A stretch of 64,000 nt of DNA from JAAFIP01 sp963775085 (GCA_963775085.1 CAVZHO010000005.1:248001-312000); one strand, 5' to 3'. Counted from the first letter of the stretch, positions 17,132 through 26,152 are shown. Program-made: numbers and translations. Notes: generated by a model from the sequence alone, not told the origin.

Positions 17132-17833
17132 CTACTGGGCCGATGGCGGTGGACGCGATCCAAAAATAGCCGTGCCCACCCGCAGCATCGTGCTGCCGGC
17201 CGACACGGCGAGCTGCATATCAGCACTCATCCCCATGGACAGGGTGTCCAGCCCAGGGTTCATCCTTTTTAGTGCGTTAAATAGCGCCGTAGTCCTTGTC
17301 AACAGGTCATATGCAGCTATTGAATTTGTAGTGGGCTCGGGAATCACCATGATGCCGCGCAGTTGCAGGCGCGGCAAAGCAGCCACCTGGGCCGCCAGTG
17401 CCGCTGCACCCTCGGGCGGCACCCCCGACTTGTTGGCACCGCCATCCATATTGACCTGGATACACACCTGAAGGGGTGCCAGGTGCGCCGGCCGCTGCTG
17501 GCTCAAACGCTCTGCGATCTTTAGCCGGTCGATGCTGTGCACCCAGGCAAACTGCTCGGCTACCACGCGGGTTTTGTTGCTTTGCACCGGGCCAATCATG
17601 TGCCAGACAATATCTGGCAGATCGTTCAATTGGGCGATTTTCTCTATGCCTTCCTGCACATAGTTTTCACCAAAGGCGCGCTGCCCAGCGGCGTAGGCCG
17701 CGCGCACCGCATCGCTGCCAAAGGTTTTACTCACCGCCAGCAGGGTGACTTCGTGGGGATTTCGCCCACAGTCCGTACAAGATGCCGCTATCTGCGCGCG
17801 TACCTGTTTGAGATTGTCGTAAATCGTGCCCAT
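17132..17833 (-). CDS. YggS family pyridoxal-phosphate homeostasis protein
   Basis: Cytoplasmic PLP-binding protein (PROSC/YggS, alanine-racemase fold) that buffers pyridoxal phosphate. The 233-residue length fits. The PLP lysine is in LLAVSKTFG (Lys36); further signatures are FGENYVQEG, WHMIGPVQSNK and LSMGMSADMQLAV. Residues about 168-186, between IPEPT and LKRMNPGLDTLSMGM, are encoded by a copy of the dispersed repeat, in a region that is variable in the family. The gene is divergent from pilT with 58 bases between starts, the common arrangement in proteobacteria. Confidence 0.93.
   Translation of the reverse strand: MGTIYDNLKQVRAQIAASCTDCGRNPHEVTLLAVSKTFGSDAVRAAYAAGQRAFGENYVQEGIEKIAQLNDLPDIVWHMIGPVQSNKTRVVAEQFAWVHSIDRLKIAERLSQQRPAHLAPLQVCIQVNMDGGANKSGVPPEGAAALAAQVAALPRLQLRGIMVIPEPTTNSIAAYDLLTRTTALFNALKRMNPGLDTLSMGMSADMQLAVSAGSTMLRVGTAIFGSRPPPSAQ
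17276..17334 (-). repeat. Dispersed repeat copy 6, inside yggS
   Basis: In minus orientation the copy reads CTACAAATTCAATAGCTGC, then ATATGACCTGTTGACAAGG and ACTACGGCGCTATTTAACG. All parts of the consensus are present and the yggS frame stays open through it. Confidence 0.8.
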
Positions 17834-17891
17834 AATGCGTCTATTGTCACAAGAATCTTATCGTCATTAAGCTTATTGCCACGCCACTATT

Positions 17892-18935
17892 ATGGACATC
17901 ACCCAACTTTTAGCCTTTAGCGTCAAGAACAAAGCCTCCGACCTGCACTTATCGGCAGGGCTCCCCCCGATGATCCGCGTGCACGGCGATGTGCGACGCA
18001 TCAACGTCGACCCGCTGGACCACAAGCAGGTGCACGCCATGGTGTACGACATCATGAACGACTCGCAGCGCAAGGCTTACGAAGAGTTTCTGGAGATCGA
18101 CTTTTCGTTCGAAATTGACGGCCTGGCACGCTTTCGCGTCAACGCCTTCAACCAAAACCGGGGCGCGGCCGCCGTGTTCCGGACCATTCCCTCCAAAATC
18201 CTGACCCTGGAGCAGCTCAATGCGCCGAAGATTTTTGGCGATCTGGCCATGAAGCCGCGCGGCCTGGTGCTGGTGACCGGCCCGACCGGCTCGGGCAAGT
18301 CCACCACCCTGGCGGCCATGGTCAACCACCTGAACGAGACCGAGTACGGCCACATCCTGACAGTGGAAGACCCGATTGAGTTTGTGCACGAGTCCAAAAA
18401 ATGCCTGATCAACCAACGCGAAGTGGGGCCCATGACCCTCTCGTTTGCGGCCGCCCTGAAGTCTGCCCTGCGCGAAGATCCGGATGCCATTTTGGTGGGC
18501 GAGATGCGCGACCTGGAAACCATTCGCCTGGCCATGACGGCGGCGGAGACCGGCCACCTGGTGTTTGGCACGCTGCACACCTCCAGCGCGGCGAAGACGA
18601 TTGACCGGATCATTGACGTGTTCCCAGCCGACGAGAAGGAAATGGTGCGGGCCATGCTGTCCGAGTCGCTGCAGGCCGTCATTTCCCAGACCCTGTGCAA
18701 AACCAAGGACGGCACCGGCCGTGTGGCGGCGCACGAGATCATGCTGGCCACCAGCGCCATCCGTAACCTGATCCGCGAGGCCAAGGTGGCGCAGATGTAT
18801 TCATCGATCCAGACGGGCAACAGCGTGGGCATGCAGACGCTGGACCAAAACCTGACCGATTTGGTGAAACGCAATATGATCTCCCCCGCTGAAGCGCGAG
18901 GCAAGGCGAAGATTCCAGAAAACTTTGTTGGGTAA
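17892..18935 (+). CDS. pilT: Type IV pilus retraction ATPase PilT
   Basis: Hexameric motor ATPase that depolymerises type IV pili for twitching motility. The 347-residue protein has the Walker A motif GPTGSGKST (residues 130-138), an Asp-box VEDPIEFVH, Walker B ILVGEMRD, a His-box ETGHLVFGTLHT and the retraction-specific AIRNLIRE segment near the C-terminus. It starts right after the yggS divergent gap and is followed by pilU after 200 bases that contain a long inverted repeat. No pilus assembly genes are in the window. Confidence 0.97.
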   Translation: MDITQLLAFSVKNKASDLHLSAGLPPMIRVHGDVRRINVDPLDHKQVHAMVYDIMNDSQRKAYEEFLEIDFSFEIDGLARFRVNAFNQNRGAAAVFRTIPSKILTLEQLNAPKIFGDLAMKPRGLVLVTGPTGSGKSTTLAAMVNHLNETEYGHILTVEDPIEFVHESKKCLINQREVGPMTLSFAAALKSALREDPDAILVGEMRDLETIRLAMTAAETGHLVFGTLHTSSAAKTIDRIIDVFPADEKEMVRAMLSESLQAVISQTLCKTKDGTGRVAAHEIMLATSAIRNLIREAKVAQMYSSIQTGNSVGMQTLDQNLTDLVKRNMISPAEARGKAKIPENFVG

Positions 18936-18951
18936 AGGGTCAGCACACGAT

Positions 18952-19067
18952 GTAACGCAAAAAGCGCAAAAATCTCGCTAAAAACGCTAAAGAAATCAAC
19001 CCCAGAACCTGCACCATTAGAAATATTTTTGCATTTTTATGGTTTTCTTTTTGCGTTTTTGCGTTAC
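18952..19067. repeat. Long inverted repeat between pilT and pilU
   Basis: The arms GTAACGCAAAAAGCGCAAAA (18952 onward) and TTTTTGCGTTTTTGCGTTAC (19048-19067) pair over about 20 bases with a single bulge, enclosing about 75 AT-rich bases. It could end the pilT transcript or control pilU expression; the sequence does not decide. Confidence 0.6.
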
Positions 19068-19135
19068 CTTTCTCGTTTGCATAGCTCAATTTTCATCAGC
19101 CCACCGTAAATCATCAACCAGAAAGGCGGCGCACT

Positions 19136-20272
19136 ATGGAGCGCGACCAGGCGAGCAAGTTCATTAACGACTTGCTCAAACTCATGATCAGCCGCAGCGG
19201 CAGCGATTTGTTTATCACCGGCGACTTTCCACCCGCCATCAAGGTGGACGGCAAGGTGACCAAGGTGTCGCCCCAGCCACTCACGGGTGCGCATACCATG
19301 GCGCTGGCCCGCTCGATCATGAACGATAAACAGGCTGCCGAGTTTGAGCGCACCAAGGAGTGCAACTTTGCCGTGGCACCACCCGGTGTGGGGCGCTTTC
19401 GCGTCAACGCGTTTATCCAGCAGGGCAAGGTTGGCATGGTGATGCGAACCATCCCTGCCACCTTGCCCACCATCGATGCGCTGGGCCTGCCCCCGGTACT
19501 CAAAGACGTGACCATGACCAAGCGCGGTCTGGTGATTTTGGTCGGCGCGACAGGTTCGGGCAAGTCCACCTCACTGGCGGCCATGGTGGACCACCGCAAC
19601 GAAAACTCCTTTGGCCACATCATCACCATCGAAGACCCGGTGGAGTTTGTGCACCCGCATAAAAACTGCGTGGTCACGCAGCGCGAAGTAGGGCTGGACA
19701 CCGACAGCTGGGAGGCCGCCCTGAAGAACACCCTGCGCCAAGCCCCCGATGTGATCCTGATGGGCGAGATCCGCGACCGCGAGACCATGGAGCATGCCGT
19801 GGCCTTTGCCGAAACCGGCCACCTGTGCATGGCCACCCTACACGCCAACAGCGCCAACCAGGCGCTGGACCGCATCATCAACTTCTTCCCTGAAGAGCGC
19901 CGCACGCAACTGCTGATGGATTTGTCGCTCAACCTGCGCGCCATGGTCTCGCAGCGCCTGGTGCCTAACCAGGACGGCAAGGGCCGTTTTGCAGCGGTCG
20001 AGATCATGCTCAACACGCCCTTGATTTCCGACCTGATCTTCAAGGGCGATGTCGGCGAGATCAAAGAGATCATGAAGAAAAGCCGCAACCTGGGCATGCA
20101 AACCTTTGACCAGGCGTTGTTTGACGGCTTTGAAAACAATAAAATCACCTTTGAAGATGCCCTGCGCAACGCCGACTCGGTCAACGACCTGCGTTTGCAG
20201 ATCAAGCTCAATTCGCAGCGCGCCAAAACCACCGACTTGGCTGCAGGCACCGAGCATTTGGCCATTATGTAA
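19136..20272 (+). CDS. pilU: PilT-dependent retraction ATPase PilU
   Basis: Paralogue of PilT that helps pilus retraction under load. The 378-residue protein has Walker A GATGSGKST, an Asp-box IEDPVEFVHPHKN, Walker B ILMGEIRDRETM, a His-box ETGHLCMATLHANS, and the longer C-terminal extension that separates PilU from PilT (FDQALFDGFENNKITFEDAL). The second Gly-Ala substitution in Walker A (GATGSGKST rather than GPTGSGKST) is typical of PilU. It follows pilT on the same strand but is separated by 200 bases, so it may have its own promoter. Confidence 0.96.
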   Translation: MERDQASKFINDLLKLMISRSGSDLFITGDFPPAIKVDGKVTKVSPQPLTGAHTMALARSIMNDKQAAEFERTKECNFAVAPPGVGRFRVNAFIQQGKVGMVMRTIPATLPTIDALGLPPVLKDVTMTKRGLVILVGATGSGKSTSLAAMVDHRNENSFGHIITIEDPVEFVHPHKNCVVTQREVGLDTDSWEAALKNTLRQAPDVILMGEIRDRETMEHAVAFAETGHLCMATLHANSANQALDRIINFFPEERRTQLLMDLSLNLRAMVSQRLVPNQDGKGRFAAVEIMLNTPLISDLIFKGDVGEIKEIMKKSRNLGMQTFDQALFDGFENNKITFEDALRNADSVNDLRLQIKLNSQRAKTTDLAAGTEHLAIM

Positions 20273-20339
20273 TCCCTGTTCTTGACCTCGCTGCCTCTGG
20301 CACCAACGCCTATTTTTTTAATCCTTATCCTGCACTACC

Positions 20340-21245
20340 ATGTCGTCCATCAACGCTAAAACCTACGAATCCACGCCCGCCAAAAAAGTCGCCTTTCTGG
20401 GCCTCGGTGTCATGGGCTACCCCATGGCGGGGCATCTGGCCAAGGCCGGGCACCAAGTCAGTGTCTACAACCGCACCGCCGCAAAATCTGTGGCGTTTTG
20501 TGCTGAGTTTGCAGGTGCCACCCACGGTTTAACCCCCAAGTTGGCAGTCAAGGATGCCGACATCGTGTTTTGCTGCGTCGGCAATGACGACGACCTGCGC
20601 AGCGTGGTGCTGGGCGCCGACGGCGCGCTGGCCGGCATGAAAAAAGACGCTATCTTGGTGGACCACACCACCGCCTCTGCCAACATTGCGCGCGAGCTGT
20701 ATGCAGCCGCCAAGGCGGCAGGCTTGCAGTTTGTTGATGCCCCTGTTTCCGGTGGCCAGGCGGGTGCACAAAACGGCATGCTCACCGTGATGTGCGGCGG
20801 CGACCAGGCAGCGTTTGATGCCGCCCAGCCGACCGCCATGGCTTTTTCGCGCGCCTTTACCCGCATGGGCGAGGCCGGTGCCGGGCAACTGACCAAAATG
20901 GTCAACCAGATTTGCATTGCCGGGCTGGTGCAGGGCCTGAGCGAGGCGATTGCTTTTGGCCAAAAAGCCGGGCTGGACGTCAACCTGGTGCTGGACGTGA
21001 TCGGCAAGGGCGCGGCGCAGAGCTGGCAACTCGACAACCGTGGCAAAACCATGGTGGCTGATAAGTTTGATTTTGGTTTTGCGGTGGACTGGATGCGCAA
21101 GGATCTGGGGCTGGTGCTGGACGAATCCAAACGCAATGGTGCGCGCCTACCGGTGACGGCTTTGGTCGACCAGTTCTACGCCGACGTGCAGCAGATGGGC
21201 GGCAAGCGCTGGGACACCTCCAGCCTGGTCAAGCGCCTGCGTTAA
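20340..21245 (+). CDS. NAD(P)-dependent beta-hydroxyacid dehydrogenase (3-hydroxyisobutyrate dehydrogenase family)
   Basis: Cytoplasmic oxidoreductase of the HIBADH/tartronate-semialdehyde reductase family. The 301-residue protein has the N-terminal Rossmann motif FLGLGVMGYPMAGHLAKAGH, the substrate segment DAPVSGGQAGAQNGML and the catalytic lysine in AGQLTKMVNQICIAG. The fold and motifs are clear, but the substrate (hydroxyisobutyrate, tartronate semialdehyde or another) cannot be told from sequence. It lies 67 bases after pilU on the same strand and converges with a thioesterase gene. Confidence 0.9.
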   Translation: MSSINAKTYESTPAKKVAFLGLGVMGYPMAGHLAKAGHQVSVYNRTAAKSVAFCAEFAGATHGLTPKLAVKDADIVFCCVGNDDDLRSVVLGADGALAGMKKDAILVDHTTASANIARELYAAAKAAGLQFVDAPVSGGQAGAQNGMLTVMCGGDQAAFDAAQPTAMAFSRAFTRMGEAGAGQLTKMVNQICIAGLVQGLSEAIAFGQKAGLDVNLVLDVIGKGAAQSWQLDNRGKTMVADKFDFGFAVDWMRKDLGLVLDESKRNGARLPVTALVDQFYADVQQMGGKRWDTSSLVKRLR

Positions 21246-21289
21246 ACGCAGCGCCCATCAGCCGTGCGCACCCGACCCGCCTGCTGGAC

Positions 21290-21715
21290 TCAAGACTTGT
21301 TCGCCAGCACCGCCATGGTGATGCGGCTGGCGCAGGTGATCTCACCCGCATCGTTGAACAGATCAATCTGCCACACCTGCGTGCTGCGGCCAATATGTAC
21401 CGGGCGGGTGATGCCCGTCACGTAGCCGCTGGTAGCACCGCGCAGGTGGTTGGCATTGATGTCCAGCCCCACCGCGCGAAAACCCTCGGGGCAGGCGTAG
21501 TGCGCGCCGCAGGAGCCCAGGGTTTCGGCCAACACCACGCTCACCCCGCCGTGCAGCAGGCCATAGGGCTGGCGGGTGCGCTCGTTGACGGGAATGCGCG
21601 CTTTGATAAAGTCGTCTCCCACCTCTAAGAATTCCATGCCCAAAAATTCGGGGGCCGTGTTTTGATGGCTCTGTGCAAGGATGGCGGGGGTGATGGGTTT
21701 TTTCCAGATGTGCAT
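21290..21715 (-). CDS. Hotdog-fold thioesterase (PaaI/YdiI type)
   Basis: Acyl-CoA thioesterase with a single hotdog domain. From MHIWKKPITPAIL the product is 141 residues, the family's usual length, and contains the signature PYGLLHGGVSVVLAETLGS with the catalytic glutamate, and GLDINANHLRGA. In-frame ATG codons also occur three and thirteen codons upstream and neither has a better ribosome site, so the start is tentative. Members hydrolyse aryl- or hydroxynaphthoyl-CoA esters; the substrate here is unknown. It converges with the dehydrogenase gene. Confidence 0.88.
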   Translation of the reverse strand: MHIWKKPITPAILAQSHQNTAPEFLGMEFLEVGDDFIKARIPVNERTRQPYGLLHGGVSVVLAETLGSCGAHYACPEGFRAVGLDINANHLRGATSGYVTGITRPVHIGRSTQVWQIDLFNDAGEITCASRITMAVLANKS

Positions 21716-21763
21716 GCCCTGCATCGTAATGCATGGCGCAATGGCCCGTTGCACAAAAGGTCG

Positions 21764-21790
21764 TGAAAAAGGCCGCGAGAGCGGCCTTGG
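21764..21790 (-). terminator. Rho-independent terminator of hpf
   Basis: On the minus strand AAGGCCGC, loop TCTC and GCGGCCTT form a perfect eight-pair stem that runs into TTTTTC, about 20 bases after the hpf stop codon. Confidence 0.85.
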
Positions 21791-21810
21791 GTTCGATGCG
21801 CAGAAAACCT

Positions 21811-22149
21811 TCAGGCTATCGCCATATCGCGCTTGGCCGCCACAAAATGGTGGTTTTGCAGCTTGGTTTTATGGCGATTGACCTGGCGATCCAGTTTGTC
21901 GACCAGCTCGTCGACGGCGGCGTACAGGTCGGCATGGCTGCTTTCGGCAAACATATCGTTGCCCTTCACATGGATGTTGCACTCCGCTCGCTGGCGGCCT
22001 AGTTTTTCCTTCTGTTTTTCAATACTGAGTAAGACTTTGACATCGACGACTTGGTCAAAATGTCGGGATATTCGATCCAGTTTGTTGGTCACGTAAGAAC
22101 GTAGGGCGGGTGTAACTTCAAGATGGTGACCACTGATCGTCAAGTTCAT
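21811..22149 (-). CDS. hpf: Ribosome hibernation promoting factor (short form)
   Basis: Binds the 30S subunit in stationary phase and promotes 100S dimer formation or inactive 70S ribosomes. The 112-residue protein has the YfiA/HPF fold (NLTISGHHLEVTPALRSYV, then ECNIHVKGNDMFAE and SHADLYAAVDELVDKLDRQ) and a short basic tail, so it is not the long two-domain type. AGGAG precedes the ATG by seven bases and lies within the near-palindrome AGGAGTCTCCT. In many betaproteobacteria it follows rpoN; here it stands alone with its own terminator. The 229 bases upstream are AT-rich and should hold its promoter. Confidence 0.93.
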   Translation of the reverse strand: MNLTISGHHLEVTPALRSYVTNKLDRISRHFDQVVDVKVLLSIEKQKEKLGRQRAECNIHVKGNDMFAESSHADLYAAVDELVDKLDRQVNRHKTKLQNHHFVAAKRDMAIA

Positions 22150-22378
22150 AAGGAGACTCCTCTTTTCTCTCGTTGCAAAACGTTTCAAATAGCATTGAGG
22201 GGCTACCCGAAACACCTAAAACACTCAGAAATTGCCCTTGAACTCACTATGCTCCAAAACCTTTAACGGCGCAATCTTGCATTGCAACAAAACGCAAGTG
22301 GTTTGCGAGGTTTTTCATTTAACTCTTTGATTTATATGCAATTAAAATTTGGAAAATATTTTTTAACTGCTTCGGCTG

Positions 22379-23602
22379 TTACGTTTTTTGCGCCACCGGC
22401 GGTGCGCCATACAGAAATAGGCGGCCCACCAACCAGAGGCTCAGCAGCGTGGCCGAGATGCCTACCAAAGCGTTGCCCCAGTAATGTTGCACTTGGCCCA
22501 ATGCATCTCGGCTGATGATCAACCCGCCAATGAATGCGGCCAGACCCATGGCCGCCGATTGCACCGCAGAATTGAGCGCCATGAAGGTGCCACGCAATTT
22601 GGGGTTGCCTGCTGAGGCCACAATGGCCATGCCAGGGGTCATTCGGCCACTCATACAGATGAAAAAACTGGTCGATACGGCCAGGATACCCCATAGCCCG
22701 AATCCGGCGCTCTGGGTCACCAACACCATCGGCAGCATGGTTACCAGGGCGACGCGGCGAAACATCTGCGCCTTGCCCAGCCTGTCTGTCAAGCGCCCCA
22801 CCCAGCGCGTAGTGATGAGGGTGGCCGCGCCACCACAGAGGTAAATGTAGGGGATTTCTTTCTCGGTCAGGCCGCCATTGACTGTGGAGTAAATGGCGAT
22901 GTAGGGAATGACGGTAAAGCCCGCAAACATCAGCAGCGCCGAGAATAAAAACGCTTTTTGATGGTTGCGGTCCACCAGTACCAGGCGGATATTGCTCCAG
23001 GCCGATGTTGGCTGGCTTTGTACGTGCGCACTGAGCGCAGGCATGCTGCGCCAAGCCGTGACTGCCAGTACCACGCAAACCCCCGCAATGGCAAAAAACG
23101 GCATGTGCCAACTAAAGTGGGCCGCCAAAAATAAACTGATCGGCACACCTGCCACGGTAGCCAGCGAGAACGAGGACATCACCAGCGCCATGGCGCGCCC
23201 GCGCCTGGCATACGGCACCACATCGGCCACGATGGTTTGCGACAGGGCCGACAGCACACCACCAAAGGCCCCCGCCGCAATACGCGCAGCCATCAGACTG
23301 TCGTAGGTAGGCGCCAAACCGCAGGCCAGGGTAGCCAAGGCAAACAGCATATACAGGGTGAGCAGCAGTTTCTTGCGGCCAAAGCGGTCCACATACAACG
23401 ATGACAGCAGGCCCGAAGCCCCTGCTGACAAGGTATAGGCCGATACCAGCAGGCCAAACTGCGCGTCGCTGATGCTAAAGAGCTTGGTGAACTGCGGCCC
23501 CAATGGCATCATCACCATAAAATCCACGATGTGGGTAAATTGAATGCCCGCAAGCGTGATTAAAAGCCAGCGCTCGCGCTGAGGTGTCAATGTGGTTGTC
23601 AT
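22379..23602 (-). CDS. MFS transporter (AraJ/sugar-efflux-like)
   Basis: Twelve-helix major facilitator of the inner membrane, 407 residues. It starts MTTTLTPQRERWLLITLAGI and has the N-half loop signature YVDRFGRKKLLLTLYMLF between helices 2 and 3. The segment PQFTKLFSISDAQFGLLVSAYT is typical of the AraJ-type drug/sugar efflux carriers. It is divergent from the patatin gene with 34 bases between starts. The 22150-22378 stretch beyond its stop is AT-rich and holds no gene. The substrate is unknown. Confidence 0.88.
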   Translation of the reverse strand: MTTTLTPQRERWLLITLAGIQFTHIVDFMVMMPLGPQFTKLFSISDAQFGLLVSAYTLSAGASGLLSSLYVDRFGRKKLLLTLYMLFALATLACGLAPTYDSLMAARIAAGAFGGVLSALSQTIVADVVPYARRGRAMALVMSSFSLATVAGVPISLFLAAHFSWHMPFFAIAGVCVVLAVTAWRSMPALSAHVQSQPTSAWSNIRLVLVDRNHQKAFLFSALLMFAGFTVIPYIAIYSTVNGGLTEKEIPYIYLCGGAATLITTRWVGRLTDRLGKAQMFRRVALVTMLPMVLVTQSAGFGLWGILAVSTSFFICMSGRMTPGMAIVASAGNPKLRGTFMALNSAVQSAAMGLAAFIGGLIISRDALGQVQHYWGNALVGISATLLSLWLVGRLFLYGAPPVAQKT

Positions 23603-23636
23603 CAAGAATTAAAAGTTAACGGGGCACTTTAACCGA

Positions 23637-24890
23637 ATGTCGCAGTCCACCGTCATCCCTGCGGGATTGACCCGCCAAGGTCCGCCGCGCACCGCCCTGG
23701 TTTTGATGGGAGGCGGTGCACGCACGGCCTACCAGGCGGGCGTGCTGGCTGCACTGGCCGACATGCTGCGCCTGCAAAATGCAGGCACCACCATGGCAGC
23801 GCCCAATGGCTTTCCATTTCAAATTCTGCTGGGCACCTCGGCGGGGGCACTCAACGCCAGTTTTTTAGCGGCACGGGCCGTGCAGGGACTCGCTGCCATG
23901 GATGGGTTGGCGCAGTTTTGGCGCGGCCTGCGCTCCGAGCATGTGTACCGGCTGGAGGTCTCGCCTTGGGTACGTTGGTCCAAAATTGCTGCCGCCTGGA
24001 GCCTGTCCAAGCAGGTGCGTGGGCATGGCGCCCTGCTCAACAACATGCCCATGGTGGATACGCTGCACAAAGCCATTCCATTGAGCGGCATTGATGAGGC
24101 CTTGGGCCAAAAAGCCCTCTATGCCCTGGCCATTACGGCCTCCAGCTACACCAGCGGCGTGCACTGGACCTTTTGCCACACCGCACCGGATGAGCCGATG
24201 CAGCCTTGGCTTCGCCCCGGCAGGCGTTCAGAGTCGGGACCAATCACCATTGAGCACCTGATGGCCTCCAGTGCCATTCCCTTCATTTTTCCGGCTACCC
24301 CGCTGTGGGTGGATGGTGGGCGCGAGTTTTTTGGCGATGGCTCGATGCGCCAAACCTCGCCACTGTCACCGGCCCTGCACCTGGGCGCGCACAAGGTGTT
24401 GACGATTGGCGTCGGGCAACCCCAGCGCAGCAGTTTTGCGGGCATGGGCTTTGCCGACCGCAAGGCCAAGGCGCCCAGCCTGGGCGGCATCGTCGGCCAT
24501 GCCATGGCCAGTGTGTTCCACGATACCTTGCAAGGCGATGTGGAGCAGGCCCAGCGCATGAACGAGACCCTCAGGGAACTGCCGCCCGAGATTACCGCCG
24601 TCATGCCTTACCGCAGCATCCAGGTGATGAGCCTGCAGCCCAGCGAGTCGCTGGACGACATTGCCCAGCGCTACGTGGGCGAGTTGCCCGACTCGGCCCG
24701 CAATGTGCTGGCCGGCCTGGGCGCGCTGGGTGCCAATGGCAATGCAGGCGCTATGGCCACGGGCTCTGGCGCGGCCGCGTTGGCGAGCTACCTGCTGTTT
24801 GAGCCCGGTTTTGTGGGCGCGCTGATGGACTTGGGCCAACGTGATGCGTATGCGCAAAAAACCCAATTACTTGAGTTTTTTGCCGCTTGA
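23637..24890 (+). CDS. Patatin-like phospholipase
   Basis: Cytoplasmic or membrane-associated acyl hydrolase with a Ser-Asp dyad. The 417-residue protein has the oxyanion motif MGGGARTAYQAG (residues 24-35), the nucleophile in GTSAG (Ser68) and the dyad aspartate in LWVDGGREFFGDGSM. No signal peptide or autotransporter domain is present, so it is not the secreted ExoU/PlpD type. The C-terminal about 120 residues are alanine/glycine-rich and unassigned. It is divergent from an MFS gene and followed by the corA leader. Confidence 0.9.
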   Translation: MSQSTVIPAGLTRQGPPRTALVLMGGGARTAYQAGVLAALADMLRLQNAGTTMAAPNGFPFQILLGTSAGALNASFLAARAVQGLAAMDGLAQFWRGLRSEHVYRLEVSPWVRWSKIAAAWSLSKQVRGHGALLNNMPMVDTLHKAIPLSGIDEALGQKALYALAITASSYTSGVHWTFCHTAPDEPMQPWLRPGRRSESGPITIEHLMASSAIPFIFPATPLWVDGGREFFGDGSMRQTSPLSPALHLGAHKVLTIGVGQPQRSSFAGMGFADRKAKAPSLGGIVGHAMASVFHDTLQGDVEQAQRMNETLRELPPEITAVMPYRSIQVMSLQPSESLDDIAQRYVGELPDSARNVLAGLGALGANGNAGAMATGSGAAALASYLLFEPGFVGALMDLGQRDAYAQKTQLLEFFAA

Positions 24891-24953
24891 CAGGCATGAA
24901 ACCCCGGCATTAGCAGAGATAATCGCGCCATCCCCACTTCGGAGTCCACTCTT

Positions 24954-25056
24954 GGAAACTACCCCCAGTAGGTAGCTTCCTGCGCCCCGTGCCATGCGCA
25001 CCGGCCGCATGGAAGCACCGCTTCTGTATGCCCCGGTGCAAGCACGAAGGTCTATG
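24954..25056 (+). ncRNA. Candidate structured 5' leader of corA
   Basis: The 209-base gap before corA folds by eye into three stems. GGAAACTACC pairs with GGTAGCTTCC (24954-24980, one mismatch, seven-base loop). GCACCGG (24998-25004) pairs with CCGGTGC (25033-25039) and encloses GCAT-GAAGC with GCTTC-ATGC (25007-25031). GGTC-TAT-GGCC follows near 25050. No terminator is visible. The pattern does not match the M-box or yybP-ykoY consensus as I know them. A magnesium-responsive leader is a natural guess given the gene, but this is inference. Confidence 0.45.
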
Positions 25057-25099
25057 GCCTGCTTGCCCATAACAGTATTCCCCTTGTTTGGAGTGAGCC

Positions 25100-26083
25100 G
25101 TGCTCAACATCTTCACATTGGCCAATGGCCGCCTGTTCCAGGAAGAGATCGAATCACTGGAAGAACTCACCAAGTTCCAGCCCATCTGGGTCGACCTGCA
25201 AGCCCCCACGCCCGAAGAAAAGGCCTGGATCAAGCAGCACTATGGCCTGTCGATTCCCGACGACGCAATGGACGAGGACATCGAGGAATCGGCCCGCTTT
25301 TACGAGGCCGACAACGGCGATCTGCACATCCGCTCGGACTTTTTGATCGACGACGAAAACTCGCGCACCGAGCGCGTGGCGTTTATCCTGAACCTGAACA
25401 ACCCCGAGCTCAAAAGCAAAGGCGTGCTGTTCTCCATCCACGACGAAGAGGTGCCGATCTTTCGCCTGCTGCGCATGCGCGCGCGCCGCATGCCAGGCCT
25501 GATTGAAGATGCCCGCGACGTGCTGCTCAAGCTGTATGATGCCGATGCCGAATACTCCGCCGACGCGCTGGAGGGCGTGCACGACGCGCTGGAGCAGATC
25601 AGTGGCAAGGTGCTCAAGGGCGAGGTGACCGACGCGGTCGCCGCCGAGGTGCTGGCCACCATTGCCAAAGAAGAAGACCTGAACGGCCGCATTCGCCGCA
25701 ACATCATGGACACGCGCCGCGCTTTGAGCTTTTTGATGCGCAGCAAACTGCTCAGCACCGAGCAGCACAACGAGGCAAGGCAGATTCTGCGCGACATCGA
25801 CTCGCTGGACAGCCACACCACCTTCCTGTTTGACAAGATCAACTTCTTGATGGATGCCACCGTCGGTTTTATCAACATCAACCAGAACAAGATCATCAAA
25901 ATCTTCTCGGTAGCCAGCGTCGCGCTATTGCCGCCGACGCTGATTGCCAGCATCTACGGCATGAACTTTCAGCACATGCCCGAGCTGGGCAAAACCTGGG
26001 GCTACCCGTTTGCACTGCTTTTGATGGTGGCCAGCGCGCTGGTGCCGATGTGGTATTTTCGCAAGCGGGGTTGGCTTAAATAA
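25100..26083 (+). CDS. corA: CorA family magnesium/cobalt transporter
   Basis: Homopentameric Mg2+ channel of the inner membrane. The 327-residue protein starts at a GTG (25100) with GGAG eight bases upstream. It has the large acidic cytoplasmic N-terminal domain, a long stalk helix, and two C-terminal membrane helices with the diagnostic GMN motif (YGMNFQHMPE) at the end of the first. The positive end RKRGWLK is also typical. The highly structured leader upstream suggests control at the RNA level. It converges with ubiA, with 69 bases between the stop codons. Confidence 0.95.
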   Translation: MLNIFTLANGRLFQEEIESLEELTKFQPIWVDLQAPTPEEKAWIKQHYGLSIPDDAMDEDIEESARFYEADNGDLHIRSDFLIDDENSRTERVAFILNLNNPELKSKGVLFSIHDEEVPIFRLLRMRARRMPGLIEDARDVLLKLYDADAEYSADALEGVHDALEQISGKVLKGEVTDAVAAEVLATIAKEEDLNGRIRRNIMDTRRALSFLMRSKLLSTEQHNEARQILRDIDSLDSHTTFLFDKINFLMDATVGFININQNKIIKIFSVASVALLPPTLIASIYGMNFQHMPELGKTWGYPFALLLMVASALVPMWYFRKRGWLK

Positions 26084-26152
26084 ACGCTCGAGGCTGTGCG
26101 CTGCACACCGCCAGCGCGCCAGAGCCGTCGCACCAGCATCACCAAGCGGTGC

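Noticed and set aside
24954..25099. M-box or yybP-ykoY riboswitch before corA
   Set aside because: Stems are present but the conserved single-stranded segments of either family, as I know them, are not. Kept as a candidate leader instead.
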